This document shows, piece by piece, positions 47,353-56,273 of a stretch of DNA of 64,000 bases. Under the pieces are notes generated by a model that worked only from the letters and a program-made list of their open reading frames with translations, was not told the DNA's origin and did not search any database. Source of the stretch: Candidatus Methanoliparum thermophilum (GTDB lineage: Archaea; Halobacteriota; Methanoliparia; Methanoliparales; Methanoliparaceae); contig RXIF01000006.1 of NCBI GenBank assembly GCA_004212075.1, forward strand, positions 1 to 64,000, written 5' to 3'. The position numbers and the translations under genes are program-made. Positions within the stretch are counted from its first letter, which is position 1. Each line of letters opens with the position of its first letter.

Positions 47353-48217
47353 ATCTGAATGTATTCCATGTATGATAAATAGGTCAAAATTTGAGTGCGA
47401 TTTGGCGTTTAAAGATGATGAGTCTGGAAAAATTAGCACTTTAGCCGAGATATTACGATTTATAGGATCACATTGTGAAGAAGATCTTTCGCCTGCTTTC
47501 TTTGGTACTTATAGGGACAGAATTGTTAAATGGAGGACGGGAAATAGGGATTATTATTATTCATTAAAAAAGGAGGCTAACGAGTCGGCTAGGAGACTTT
47601 TACCGTTGGTTAATAGGTTATATGAGGAGAGTACCAACAAATTTGAGACACTTATAAGAATTGCCGCTGTGGGAAATTCTATGGAGTATGGTATCAAGGA
47701 TCATACTTTTTCAAACAAACAGTTCGAGGAAGAATTCTATAAAATTTTTAACGAGAGTTTGATCGGAAATTTAGATAAGGTGGAGAAAGCGATTACAGAT
47801 AGCGATAAGATACTATATCTACTAGATAATGCAGGAGAGGTCGTGTTTGATAAATTTGTAGTCGATAAGTTAGAAGAGATGGATAAAGAGGTTGTATTAT
47901 CACCAAAAGATTCCCCTGTTATCAACGATGCTACTATAGATGATGTTAAAGAATTAGGATTTACTTGCCAGATTTCCCCGTCCGGGCATGCCGTAGGTGT
48001 TTTGCTGGATGAAGCAAACGAGGATTTTTTGGAGTATCTCTGGAATCCAGAGTATCTAATAATTTCAAAAGGTATGGGTAACTATGAGACAATCTCATCT
48101 TTTGAATATAAATTTATAGAAAGATTAATATATATCCTAAGAGTAAAATGTTATTCAGTTGCTTATAATAGTAATGTTCCTAAAGGTTCATTGATTGCTA
48201 AATTTATCATCAGATGA
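47342..48217 (+). CDS. DUF89 / ARMT1-family damage-control phosphatase-like protein
   Basis: The DUF89 start KIKSECIPCMINRSKFECD is visible, with the metal-binding DNAGEVVFDKFVV near residue 158, the GNSMEYGI loop near 103 and SKGMGNYETISS near the end. DUF89 proteins are metal-dependent phosphatases that hydrolyse damaged or surplus phosphometabolites. ATG 47342 lies 8 bases after GAGGTGA and is preferred to the upstream in-frame start at 47330. The gene overlaps cbiF by 11 bases and thiL by 4 bases. Confidence 0.87.
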   Translation: MKIKSECIPCMINRSKFECDLAFKDDESGKISTLAEILRFIGSHCEEDLSPAFFGTYRDRIVKWRTGNRDYYYSLKKEANESARRLLPLVNRLYEESTNKFETLIRIAAVGNSMEYGIKDHTFSNKQFEEEFYKIFNESLIGNLDKVEKAITDSDKILYLLDNAGEVVFDKFVVDKLEEMDKEVVLSPKDSPVINDATIDDVKELGFTCQISPSGHAVGVLLDEANEDFLEYLWNPEYLIISKGMGNYETISSFEYKFIERLIYILRVKCYSVAYNSNVPKGSLIAKFIIR

Positions 48218-49176
48218 AGATCACAGATATTGGAGAAAGGGGGCTGATAGATAAGATCGCTGATAAGGTATGTTATAAAAACAGAAGGGTGATACAAGGA
48301 ATAGGTGATGACGCAGCTGTCTTGTCTCTTGGTAAGAAGTTTTTAGTAGCAACGACAGATATGCTTCATAAAAAAGCAGATTTTCCTACTATATTAACCC
48401 CTGAAGATATCGGTTGGATGTCTGTTGCGGTTAATTTGAGTGATCTGGCAGCTATGGGTGCAGAGCCTTTGTGTATCTTAATGGCATTAGGCTTGGAGGA
48501 AGATACCTCGTTTGATTTCTTCGAAGGGATAGTAACTGGAATTTTTGAATGTTGTAAGAAGTATTCTTTAGATCTTGTTGGCGGGGATATAGATAAGCAT
48601 TTCGAGCTTACCATTGTGGGTACTGCGTTAGGTGAGGCTGAAAAAGTCGTTTTACAAAATGGTGCATCTGAGGGGGATATGCTCTGTATAATCGGTACGT
48701 TAGGCGGTGCGGCAGCGTCCATTAATCTTATAAACGAGTCTGCCGTTGTAGTGGATAGACTAAAAGATCTAATGCGGGCAAAAATATCGGTTAAAAACCC
48801 TTTTGTTAGAGAAGGTATAATTCTTGCTGATTTTGCAACTTCCTGTATAGATACGAGTGATGGATTTGCAAGATCTATACATAACATAGCACGAAAAAGC
48901 AACGTTGGTTTTCTCATAGATTATGATAAAATCCCTATAGATCCGGATTTAGCTTCATATATTGACTTAGATGTTTTGTTATATGGTGGAGGGGATTATG
49001 GATTGCTCTTTACTATTAAAGAGGAAGATTTAAGCGAGATAAAAAAAATAAAAGAGTTATCAGGAAAAATTCATGTTATAGGTACTGCTACAGAAGAAAA
49101 AGAGATAATTTTAAAAAATAAAGGTAAAAAAGTTACTGTAGAGGATAAAGGCTACGATCATATGGTAAAAACATGA
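48214..49176 (+). CDS. thiL: Thiamine-monophosphate kinase
   Basis: ThiL phosphorylates thiamine monophosphate to the active pyrophosphate. The 320-residue protein shows the family start DIGERGLIDKIADKV, GIGDDAAVLSLG, the metal-rich VATTDMLHKKADFP, the AVNLSDLAAMGAEPLCILMALGL block in two runs, VGGDI and SCIDTSDGFARSI. It overlaps the genes on both sides by 4 bases and so belongs to the same long operon. Confidence 0.94.
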   Translation: MKITDIGERGLIDKIADKVCYKNRRVIQGIGDDAAVLSLGKKFLVATTDMLHKKADFPTILTPEDIGWMSVAVNLSDLAAMGAEPLCILMALGLEEDTSFDFFEGIVTGIFECCKKYSLDLVGGDIDKHFELTIVGTALGEAEKVVLQNGASEGDMLCIIGTLGGAAASINLINESAVVVDRLKDLMRAKISVKNPFVREGIILADFATSCIDTSDGFARSIHNIARKSNVGFLIDYDKIPIDPDLASYIDLDVLLYGGGDYGLLFTIKEEDLSEIKKIKELSGKIHVIGTATEEKEIILKNKGKKVTVEDKGYDHMVKT

Positions 49177-50168
49177 AAGAATCGATGTTCTATGATGTAT
49201 ATGGCAATAAAGTCCAATGTAATACTTGCAACCATCGTTGTAAGATCGGTATAAACAAAAGAGGTATATGTGAAGTCAGAGAGAATATCGATGGCAGATT
49301 ATACGTGCTGAATTATGGTTTAGTGAGTTCTATCAATATAGACCCTATAGAAAAAAAACCATTATATAATTTTCATCCTGGATCAAGGGTTTTATCTATT
49401 GGGACTGTTGGATGCAATTTTAGATGCCTTCATTGTCAAAATTACTCGATATCGGCTGCAAAGATAGATGATTATCCATTAGAAAAATTACATCCTGAAG
49501 ATATCGTATCTTTAGCTAAAAAGTATAATACAGATGGTATCTCTTGGACATACAACGAGCCTACGATATGGTACGAGTTTACATATGATACTTCAAAGAT
49601 TGCAAAAAAAGATGATCTTACAGTATCTTACGTTACAAATGGTTATATCACAGAAGAAGCATTAAAAGAGATATCTCCGTATTTAGATGCGGCAAACGTG
49701 GATGTAAAAGCATTTAGAGATGATTTTTATAGAAGAGTATGCCATGCAAAGTTAGAGCCTGTATTAACAACTTGTAAATTGATTAAAGAGTTGGGCATAC
49801 ATCTTGAGATAACTTATCTTGTTATACCTACATTCAATGATGATGAAGAAGAGATCAAGGATTTTTGCAGATGGGTAGTAGAATTAGATCCTTCTATCCC
49901 TGTACATTTTACAGCGTTCTATCCTCAATATAAGATGTTGGATGTCCCTCCAACTCCTATTGAGACATTAAATAGGGCTTATGAGATAGGAAAGGATAAG
50001 GGTATAGAATATGTCTATCTTGGAAACGTTCATAGTGATAGAGATAATACTTATTGTCCGAATTGTGGAGCCCTTCTTATAAAAAGAAGCGGTTTTTCCA
50101 TTCTTGATAATAAAATAAGGGATGAAAAATGTCCCAGATGTAATTTTAAAATTAATTTAATTATTTAA
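49173..50168 (+). CDS. amrS: AmrS-type radical SAM protein (AmmeMemoRadiSam)
   Basis: The protein matches AmrS/PflA-like radical SAM enzymes: N-terminal CNTCNHRCKIGINKRGICEVREN in part, the radical SAM cysteines in VGCNFRCLHCQNYSIS near residue 81, SWTYNEPTIW, and C-terminal metal-type cysteines YCPNCGA and KCPRCNFK. AmrS is usually found with AmrA (AMMECR1) and AmrB (Memo), but neither is next to it here. Its reaction in Archaea is not settled. It overlaps thiL by 4 bases. Confidence 0.87.
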   Translation: MKESMFYDVYGNKVQCNTCNHRCKIGINKRGICEVRENIDGRLYVLNYGLVSSINIDPIEKKPLYNFHPGSRVLSIGTVGCNFRCLHCQNYSISAAKIDDYPLEKLHPEDIVSLAKKYNTDGISWTYNEPTIWYEFTYDTSKIAKKDDLTVSYVTNGYITEEALKEISPYLDAANVDVKAFRDDFYRRVCHAKLEPVLTTCKLIKELGIHLEITYLVIPTFNDDEEEIKDFCRWVVELDPSIPVHFTAFYPQYKMLDVPPTPIETLNRAYEIGKDKGIEYVYLGNVHSDRDNTYCPNCGALLIKRSGFSILDNKIRDEKCPRCNFKINLII

Positions 50169-50176
50169 AAAAAGAG

Positions 50177-51433
50177 GTGATAGAAATTAAAATAAAATTT
50201 TTAGGCGGATGTGGCGAGATAGGTAAGTCGGCAATATTGGTAGATGATAAGATAATCCTGGATTATGGATTACAGACGGCTGGAGACGATCCTTTTCCAT
50301 TAATGAGTGATTGTGATTATTTACTTATTTCACATGGTCATTTAGATCATTGCGGATCGGCTCCTCTCTTAAGAAAGACAAAAAATGTCTTTACTACAGC
50401 GCCAACGGCTGATTTTACGAGACTTCTTTTAGACGACTCGATAAGGTTGAATAATAAAAAATCAGGAAAAAATAGACATATATACTCTACAGATGATGTC
50501 GATCTATTGATGTCTAAGCTTAAAACAGTTTGTTACAATGATGAGTTTAAAATAGATGATTATTCATGTACCTTTTTAGATGCAGGGCACATCGTTGGAT
50601 CGTCTTCTATTTTAATTAAGAAGGATATATCCTTATTTTATTCATCGGATACAAATTCTATCGATACTAAGCTCATCAGAGGATCAAACGGTTTTCCTGG
50701 CGCGGATGTTGGAATAATAGAGAGTACCTATTTTGGAGAAGATCATACACCGAGAAAGGAGCTTGAAGATAGATTTATAAAATCTATAAAAGAGACGATG
50801 GAAGATGGAGGAAGCGTTATAATTCCCTGTTTTGCAATAAATAGGACACAAGAAATCCTTTCGATATTGGGAGAACACAATATCTCACCATATCTTGATG
50901 GGATGGGTATAATAGCGACTAATATAATATTAAACCATCCTTCATTCATAAAAAATTCGTCTCTTCTTAAGATGTCGTTTAATAACGCGTCTCTGGTAAA
51001 TAGAAAGATTCGAAAGAGAATATTCGATGAACCATCTATAATCGTAACAACGGCTGGTATGGCCAATGGGGGTCCAGTTTTAAATTATCTGAAAAAGATA
51101 TATAAAGACCCAAAAAGCAAATTGATGTTTACGGGATACCAGGTTGAGGGTACCAATGGTAGGATGATACTGGAAAAAGGTCTTGTCAAGTTAAACAGAA
51201 ATCTTGTTAAAATAGAAGCAACAGTGGAGCAGTACGATTTTTCATCACATTCGGGAGATAAAGAGCTTAAAAGTATGGTAAAGAGAATGGCTGATAAAGG
51301 AGTAAATTTATTCTTTACAGTTCATGGCGAGAAAGAAAAAAGTGAAGCTTTTGCAGAGTATATAAAAGAAGAAATCGGATGTAAGGCAATCGCTCCGTGT
51401 ACAAACGATACATACAATATATCAGTAGCTTAA
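50177..51433 (+). CDS. Metallo-beta-lactamase/beta-CASP ribonuclease-like protein
   Basis: The zinc-binding motif LISHGHLDHCGSAPLL is near residue 56, followed by DAGHIVGSSSILI, the beta-CASP aspartate/glutamate region (IESTYFGEDH), TGYQVEGTNGRMIL, and C-terminal SSHSGDKEL and TVHGEKEKSEAF. At 418 residues it lacks the KH domains of archaeal CPSF1, so it resembles the shorter archaeal CPSF-type or RNase J-like enzymes that process RNA. The start is GTG 50177 behind AAAGAG. It follows amrS by 8 bases. Confidence 0.87.
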   Translation: MIEIKIKFLGGCGEIGKSAILVDDKIILDYGLQTAGDDPFPLMSDCDYLLISHGHLDHCGSAPLLRKTKNVFTTAPTADFTRLLLDDSIRLNNKKSGKNRHIYSTDDVDLLMSKLKTVCYNDEFKIDDYSCTFLDAGHIVGSSSILIKKDISLFYSSDTNSIDTKLIRGSNGFPGADVGIIESTYFGEDHTPRKELEDRFIKSIKETMEDGGSVIIPCFAINRTQEILSILGEHNISPYLDGMGIIATNIILNHPSFIKNSSLLKMSFNNASLVNRKIRKRIFDEPSIIVTTAGMANGGPVLNYLKKIYKDPKSKLMFTGYQVEGTNGRMILEKGLVKLNRNLVKIEATVEQYDFSSHSGDKELKSMVKRMADKGVNLFFTVHGEKEKSEAFAEYIKEEIGCKAIAPCTNDTYNISVA

Positions 51434-51436
51434 TCG

Positions 51437-52318
51437 ATGAGTTCTGGCAATCTCTTGGTGGCATTTCAGGGAGAACATGGGGCATTCAGCGAAGAAGCGG
51501 TGTTAAAAAACAAAGATGTGATAGCAGAGTTAAGTGGAGTTAAAAGTAGATTAAAAACGATACCATATTCTTCTTTTGAAGACGTTGTAAGATCGGTAGA
51601 TGAAGGTAGGGTAGATTATGGTATTCTACCCATTGAAAATTCACAGGAGGGCACTATAAGCGAGACGTATGATTTATTAATAAAATATAATGTCTATGCG
51701 GTCTTGGATATTAAATTAAGAGTCGTACATTGTCTAATAAGTCATAAGGATGCAGAGATTGAAGATATAAAGAGGATATATTCTCACATTCAGGGATTGA
51801 AGCAATGTAGTAATTTTATCGATCGATATCGATGGGAAAAAATTCCTACTTACAATACTGCCGGAAGTGTGAGGATTATTTCAGAGCATAACGATAAATC
51901 AGAGGCTGCAATAGCATCTAAGAAGGCAGCGAGCATATACAATATGAAAATATTGGAAGAGGGTATAGAAAACAACGATCGTAATTATACCCGTTTTTTT
52001 ATTATATCCAAGAATCCGCAAACCAAATTGAGATACCTTTCCGATTATCTCGATATCCCTATCAAGACGACGATCATATTCTCGACGTACCATATTCCAG
52101 GTGCTTTATATAGCTGTATCGGAGAACTGGCAAAGAGGAATATAAATATATCTAAGCTTGAATCCAGACCTAACAGAGAAAAAAATTGGGAATATTTTTT
52201 CTTTTTAGATTTTGAAGGAAATATGGAAGATAAAAAATGCATTGAGGCGATAGAAAATCTTGGAAAAAAAACATCTTTCTTTAAAACTCTGGGTTCGTAC
52301 ATCTGTTTAGAATCTTAA
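51437..52318 (+). CDS. pheA: Prephenate dehydratase
   Basis: The enzyme makes phenylpyruvate from prephenate. The 293-residue protein begins VAFQGEHGAFSEEAVLKN, has YGILPIENSQEGTISETYDLL near residue 65, the catalytic YTRFFIIS near 180, and an ACT regulatory domain (TTIIFSTYHIPGALYSCIGEL, then ESRPNREKNWEYFFFLDFEG), so phenylalanine feedback is likely. It lies 3 bases after the beta-CASP gene. Confidence 0.94.
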   Translation: MSSGNLLVAFQGEHGAFSEEAVLKNKDVIAELSGVKSRLKTIPYSSFEDVVRSVDEGRVDYGILPIENSQEGTISETYDLLIKYNVYAVLDIKLRVVHCLISHKDAEIEDIKRIYSHIQGLKQCSNFIDRYRWEKIPTYNTAGSVRIISEHNDKSEAAIASKKAASIYNMKILEEGIENNDRNYTRFFIISKNPQTKLRYLSDYLDIPIKTTIIFSTYHIPGALYSCIGELAKRNINISKLESRPNREKNWEYFFFLDFEGNMEDKKCIEAIENLGKKTSFFKTLGSYICLES

Positions 52319-52344
52319 GAACTGTTTTTGAACGATATTGATAA

Positions 52345-52449
52345 ACAAAGATAATAGGCACGGCGGTGAATAATATGGCGAGTATCGTTGCAGGGATGAT
52401 CTGTGATGGATCAAAGGAAGGATGTGCTTTAGAAAAGATGGAGGAAGTA
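52345..52449 (+). pseudogene. C-terminal remnant of a cysteine desulfidase / serine dehydratase-like gene
   Basis: The frame open after TAA 52342-52344 reads GTAVNNMASIVAGMICDGSKEGCALEKMEEV and ends at TGA 52450-52452. GMICDG-KEGCALK is a hallmark of UPF0597/L-cysteine desulfidases and L-serine dehydratase alpha subunits, near their C-termini. Only about 35 codons remain and nothing upstream matches, so this is a relic. Its stop overlaps the start of the next gene (ATGA). Confidence 0.7.
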
Positions 52450-53165
52450 TGATTGGCATATCAACACTCCCTTATTACGAATCAGATATTTCAGATATTT
52501 TAAACTATTTGGCTGACCAGAGATACGTGGAGATAGTAGAGATCTATGCGGAATGCCATGATATACCGAACGATACGCTAAATTCTTTTGATTTTGAATA
52601 CACGGTACATGCTCCAACAAACGACATAAATATCTCCAGTAATTTAGAAAGGATCAGGACGGCCTGTCTTGACGTTATAGAAGATTACGCTATGAGAGCA
52701 TCTTTGATAGATGCTAAAAGAATGGTGATACATCCGGGCTACTTTATCGATCCTTTTAAAGAGCGATTTGTAGAGTCTCATAGGCGCTCTTTATCTTATA
52801 TAACTGATAATATAAGTATCGAATACAGCATCGAGATAGCGATAGAGAACATGTTTTGGCCATTCTCGTTTATACGAACCGCTGAAGAGTATAGAGAGAT
52901 AAACGAGTTATATGGTATCCCTCTTATCCTAGATATAGGTCATGCGGCAATAAGTGGAGAATTAGAAAACTTTTTATCATGTAATCCCGTCGAATTACAT
53001 ATCCATGATAATAATAGAAGAGATGATGAACATTTAGGCATCGGACTTGGAAAGATAGATTTTTCACAGGTAATACCATTGTTAAAGGATAAGGATGCTA
53101 TTATCGAGGTTAAAAATAAAGATCATCTCTGTGAGAGTATACAAATTCTGTCCAAATTTTTATAG
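52449..53165 (+). CDS. Sugar-phosphate isomerase/epimerase-like TIM-barrel protein
   Basis: The protein matches the xylose-isomerase-like / AP-endonuclease-2 barrel family: IEYSIEIAIENMFWP with a metal-binding glutamate near residue 140, LILDIGHAAISGE near 170, VELHIHDNNRRDDEHLGIGLGKIDF (in two runs) and AIIEVKN at the end. The length from ATG 52449 is 238 residues. That start, 4 bases behind GGAGG, gives the natural first strand MIGISTLPYYE; the in-frame start at 52422 lies inside the relic gene. The substrate is unknown. Confidence 0.85.
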   Translation: MIGISTLPYYESDISDILNYLADQRYVEIVEIYAECHDIPNDTLNSFDFEYTVHAPTNDINISSNLERIRTACLDVIEDYAMRASLIDAKRMVIHPGYFIDPFKERFVESHRRSLSYITDNISIEYSIEIAIENMFWPFSFIRTAEEYREINELYGIPLILDIGHAAISGELENFLSCNPVELHIHDNNRRDDEHLGIGLGKIDFSQVIPLLKDKDAIIEVKNKDHLCESIQILSKFL

Positions 53166-53215
53166 TAACCTGGATTGTTCAAGAATAAAGATAAAAAATT
53201 AAGAATTTATAAAAA

Positions 53216-53725
53216 TTATGCAAAAGGATGTTTTGCCATATCTTTTTTGGACAAAACCTCATCGATGCTCGGTTTATTAGATATTGCCCTCTCTATTGCC
53301 AATTTTGTTGCTTTATAATTATAATCGTACACTTTTTTCTTGTCTTCTGCATTCCAATGGATGAATACAGACACGATTATAAGTAGGTCATCCACATCCT
53401 CTTTGGGTATTATGCCTTCTTCTACACAATCAGCAACGGCTTTTGCAATCGCAGCTTGAGCAGGACCAAAGATCAAACTAGCCTGTTTTTCCCCTTTAAT
53501 AGTTACTTTATTGACTATCAAAGTGGCTGGTTTTGGCATAAGGTTTGGTTCCAATACTGCTAAAAGGGGTGTATGACCCATACGCGGCATTGCTAATGAT
53601 GAAGAGAATGCATAATCTACAGGTCCACCTTTGTATCCGATAACTAGATCTATATGAGCAACTTCGTCGCCTTCACCAACGAGTGCTTCTCCAATAAAGC
53701 TTTTTTCTACTGTTGTATCACACAT
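53216..53725 (-). CDS. fae: Formaldehyde-activating enzyme
   Basis: Fae condenses formaldehyde with tetrahydromethanopterin to methylene-H4MPT. The 169-residue protein is nearly textbook: [23 protein letters not shown] (in two runs) with the catalytic histidine near residue 21, [23 protein letters not shown] (two runs), [17 protein letters not shown] and [20 protein letters not shown]. In methanogen-type Archaea it removes formaldehyde or links to the ribulose-monophosphate path. It is a single gene divergent from queD. Confidence 0.97.
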   Translation of the reverse strand: MCDTTVEKSFIGEALVGEGDEVAHIDLVIGYKGGPVDYAFSSSLAMPRMGHTPLLAVLEPNLMPKPATLIVNKVTIKGEKQASLIFGPAQAAIAKAVADCVEEGIIPKEDVDDLLIIVSVFIHWNAEDKKKVYDYNYKATKLAIERAISNKPSIDEVLSKKDMAKHPFA

Positions 53726-53829
53726 TTTTATCTTATTTTATATTTTATCTATTTATTAAAAAGGTTTTCGATTTATTAAAGAAAATGGATGAATAAAGAT
53801 AAATAAAAGATTGTAAAGATAGGATAAAC

Positions 53830-54240
53830 ATGCGTGTATACAAAGAAATTTATGTAAATATGGCACATAGAATATTGAATTATAAAGGTAAATGCGAAAA
53901 TGTACACGGTCACGATGTGCGTGTTCAGGTATGGATTTCAGGAGAAAAAGATAAAGATAGTGGGTTGTTGATTGATTTTAGTGAGATAGAAGATATAGTA
54001 AATGAGTTTGATCATTCTATTGTGCTAAATAAGAGAGACGATCTTGCGCATCATATAAAAACAAAGTTAATACTAATAGATGGAGAACCTACATGTGAAA
54101 ACTTATCTGAGTTGATATTTACAAAATTAGAATCTTTAAGAAGGAAAAATCCATCGTTAGAAGTAGAAAAAGTGAGGGTATGGGAGAATCCACGATCTTA
54201 TGCAGAGTTTTATAAAAGAGAAGAGGCTAAATATCTGTGA
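53830..54240 (+). CDS. queD: 6-carboxytetrahydropterin synthase (QueD / PTPS family)
   Basis: QueD makes 6-carboxytetrahydropterin, the second step to preQ0, the precursor of archaeosine in tRNA. The 136-residue protein has the zinc histidines in MAHRILNYKGKCENVHGHDVRVQVW (two runs), the DFSEIEDIVNEFDHSIVLN block and the glutamate in CENLSELIF, with ENPRSYAEF near the end. It is followed by queE and queC in overlapping order, which supports the QueD rather than the biopterin assignment. Confidence 0.92.
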   Translation: MRVYKEIYVNMAHRILNYKGKCENVHGHDVRVQVWISGEKDKDSGLLIDFSEIEDIVNEFDHSIVLNKRDDLAHHIKTKLILIDGEPTCENLSELIFTKLESLRRKNPSLEVEKVRVWENPRSYAEFYKREEAKYL

Positions 54241-54871
54241 ATTTTTTATATCTCATCAAGGCGAGGGCAGACTGATCGGAGAGTTGATGTATTTTATACG
54301 ATTTGGCGGATGCAATCTGTCCTGTTCATGGTGTGATACCAACTATGCTAAGCACGATTTTAAAGAGATTGTTATATTTGATATAATCAAAAAGATAAAA
54401 GAAGACGGATGGGATAAAGGCCGATGGATATGTATAACAGGGGGAGAACCCTTGATGCAGAAAGATACAGGATTTTTAATCGAAGAATTGGTAAAAGAGG
54501 GCTATAAAATTATAATAGAGACTAATGGGAGTTATCCTATAGAATCTCTAAATAAAAAGATTATGATCAGTATGGATATAAAGTGTCCAAGTTCAGGTGA
54601 AGAAAAGAAAAATTTGTTATCTAACATCTCTCTTCTAAAAGAGAAAGACCAACTGAAATTTGTAATAGATTCGGAAGAGGATTACATCTATGCAGTAGAT
54701 ATAATAAAGAAATATAAACCAAGATGTTTATGTATATTCCAACCGCAGCTCGGTAATAACAATCCAAAAGATTTTAAATGGTTGTTTGATAGATGTAAAA
54801 AGGATCTTTTAGATGTAAGAGTCATACTTCAACAGCATAAAATTGTATTTGGAGATGTTAGATGTGTCTAA
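54200..54871 (+). CDS. queE: 7-carboxy-7-deazaguanine synthase
   Basis: QueE is a radical SAM enzyme converting 6-carboxytetrahydropterin to carboxydeazaguanine. The radical SAM site FGGCNLSCSWCDTNYA is near residue 36, followed by CITGGEPLMQ and DIKCPSSGE. The family start FISHQGEG lies very near the N-terminus. The only usual start codon ahead of it is ATG 54200, inside queD in another frame, giving a 41-base overlap and about 10 extra residues. Confidence 0.92.
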   Translation: MQSFIKEKRLNICEFFISHQGEGRLIGELMYFIRFGGCNLSCSWCDTNYAKHDFKEIVIFDIIKKIKEDGWDKGRWICITGGEPLMQKDTGFLIEELVKEGYKIIIETNGSYPIESLNKKIMISMDIKCPSSGEEKKNLLSNISLLKEKDQLKFVIDSEEDYIYAVDIIKKYKPRCLCIFQPQLGNNNPKDFKWLFDRCKKDLLDVRVILQQHKIVFGDVRCV

Positions 54872-55550
54872 GAGTAAAAAAGCTGTTGTTCTTTTATCTG
54901 GTGGGTTAGATAGCAGTACTCTTGCATATTTCGTCAAGAATATGAATTATGAAGTCTATGCAGTCTCTTTTGACTATGGTCAGAGACATAGAAGAGAGTT
55001 AGATGCGGCAGAAAAGATAGGTAAGTTAGTTGGTGTGAAAGATCATAAATTTATAAAGATAGACCTTAGAAGTATAGGTGGTTCTGCACTGACATCAGAT
55101 ATAGACATACCAAATAAAAAAAATGTAGAAGAGATATTAGATAGTAAGGATATTCCTATTACGTACGTTCCAGCCAGAAATACTATATTTCTGTCGATAG
55201 CGATCGCATACGCAGAAGTGATCGATGCGGATGTTGTTTTTTATGGGGCAAACTGTATAGACTATTCAGGGTATCCTGATTGTAGGCCTGAGTTTATAGA
55301 TGCTTTTAACAACCTTGTTAAACTAGGTACCAAAAAAGGTGTAGAAGGAAGAACAATCAGGATTGAAGCACCGTTCTTATTTTATACAAAAAAAGATATT
55401 GTAAAGACGGCTTTGAATTTAGGCGTTCCCATCGAGATGACTTGGAGTTGTTATGATGACGGAGACAAGCCATGTGGACGATGTGATTCTTGTATTTTAC
55501 GAGAAAATGCTATAAAAGAGGTATATGCAGAGATCAGGAAGAAGAAATAA
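54855..55550 (+). CDS. queC: 7-cyano-7-deazaguanine (preQ0) synthase
   Basis: QueC is an ATP-dependent enzyme making preQ0. The protein shows the PP-loop VVLLSGGLDSSTLAYFV near the start, AVSFDYGQRHRRELDAAEKIG, TYVPARNTIFLSIAIAYAE and the zinc site MTWSCYDDGDKPCGRCDSCILRENA (two runs). The start at ATG 54855 or GTG 54864 sits inside the end of queE; GGAG just ahead fits the GTG better by spacing. PreQ0 is inserted into archaeal tRNA as the precursor of archaeosine. Confidence 0.94.
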   Translation: MLDVSKSKKAVVLLSGGLDSSTLAYFVKNMNYEVYAVSFDYGQRHRRELDAAEKIGKLVGVKDHKFIKIDLRSIGGSALTSDIDIPNKKNVEEILDSKDIPITYVPARNTIFLSIAIAYAEVIDADVVFYGANCIDYSGYPDCRPEFIDAFNNLVKLGTKKGVEGRTIRIEAPFLFYTKKDIVKTALNLGVPIEMTWSCYDDGDKPCGRCDSCILRENAIKEVYAEIRKKK

Positions 55551-55556
55551 GATCGA

Positions 55557-56261
55557 TTATATAATCGACCAGAACTCTTCGCCGTTTATTATTTTTTTTA
55601 AAATGAGCCCTTTTGTCCAGAGGCTATTTAGACTTTTTTCTACAGTATAAGGAGATAAATCTAAAATATCTATTATCTCTTCCTCTGCATATTCTTTATT
55701 AGATATCAATTTTAGAATATCTTTCTCTTCTTTCATCAAACCGTCTATCTCTTCTATATAGCTATACAGCTCCTTTTCCAGGCTGGCAATACGGGATTCG
55801 ATCTGATGAATGGTAGAATTTAAGTAATCTTCAATCTCTATCGATTTATTTATCTCTCTCGTAAGATACTTGATCTTTAAAATATTCTCTCTTTTGTCTG
55901 TCTCAAGAACTTTTGCCATAATGTCGAGATCAAACGGTATGTATTCTTCTCCTCTCAACCTTATATTCAACGGAACAGCATTTATGCCTACTCTATGTGC
56001 TGTTATAATCATATTTAAATAAATGTTGCTTGAAATCTTAAAATATTTTCTATTCTGATCCGTATTGTAATATTCTACAAGACCAGCATCTTCTAAAAGT
56101 TTTAAATGTCGTATTACCGCTTTTGGTGCTATGTTTAACCTATCTGATATCTCTGTTACATAACAAGGTTTATTAGAGAGTAATTTAATAATTTCTCTCC
56201 TAGTTTTATTTCCTAATATATCGAAGAGTTCGGATACATCGATCGTGTTCATCACTAACAT
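55557..56261 (-). CDS. ArsR-like winged-helix transcription regulator
   Basis: The N-terminal 80 residues form a winged helix: LGNKTRREIIKLLSNKPCYVTEI, then LNIAPKAVIRHLKLLEDAGLVEY. After a linker a helical, likely coiled-coil region follows (NSTIHQIESRIASLEKELYSY), and near the C-terminus there is a second helix-turn-helix-like part (IIDILDLSPYTVEKSLNSLW). Such archaeal two-part regulators are common and uncharacterised. Two ATG starts (56261 and 56252) both lie in a 23-base palindrome, so the protein probably represses itself and perhaps the divergent flavoprotein gene. Confidence 0.88.
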   Translation of the reverse strand: MLVMNTIDVSELFDILGNKTRREIIKLLSNKPCYVTEISDRLNIAPKAVIRHLKLLEDAGLVEYYNTDQNRKYFKISSNIYLNMIITAHRVGINAVPLNIRLRGEEYIPFDLDIMAKVLETDKRENILKIKYLTREINKSIEIEDYLNSTIHQIESRIASLEKELYSYIEEIDGLMKEEKDILKLISNKEYAEEEIIDILDLSPYTVEKSLNSLWTKGLILKKIINGEEFWSII

Positions 56262-56273
56262 ATTGTTAGTGAT
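56251..56273. promoter_or_regulatory. Palindromic operator over the regulator start
   Basis: ATCACTAACA (56251-56260), TAT spacer, TGTTAGTGAT (56264-56273): a perfect 10-base inverted repeat covering the start codons of the ArsR-like gene and touching the duplicated promoter repeat. It is a natural binding site for a dimeric winged-helix regulator. Confidence 0.75.
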
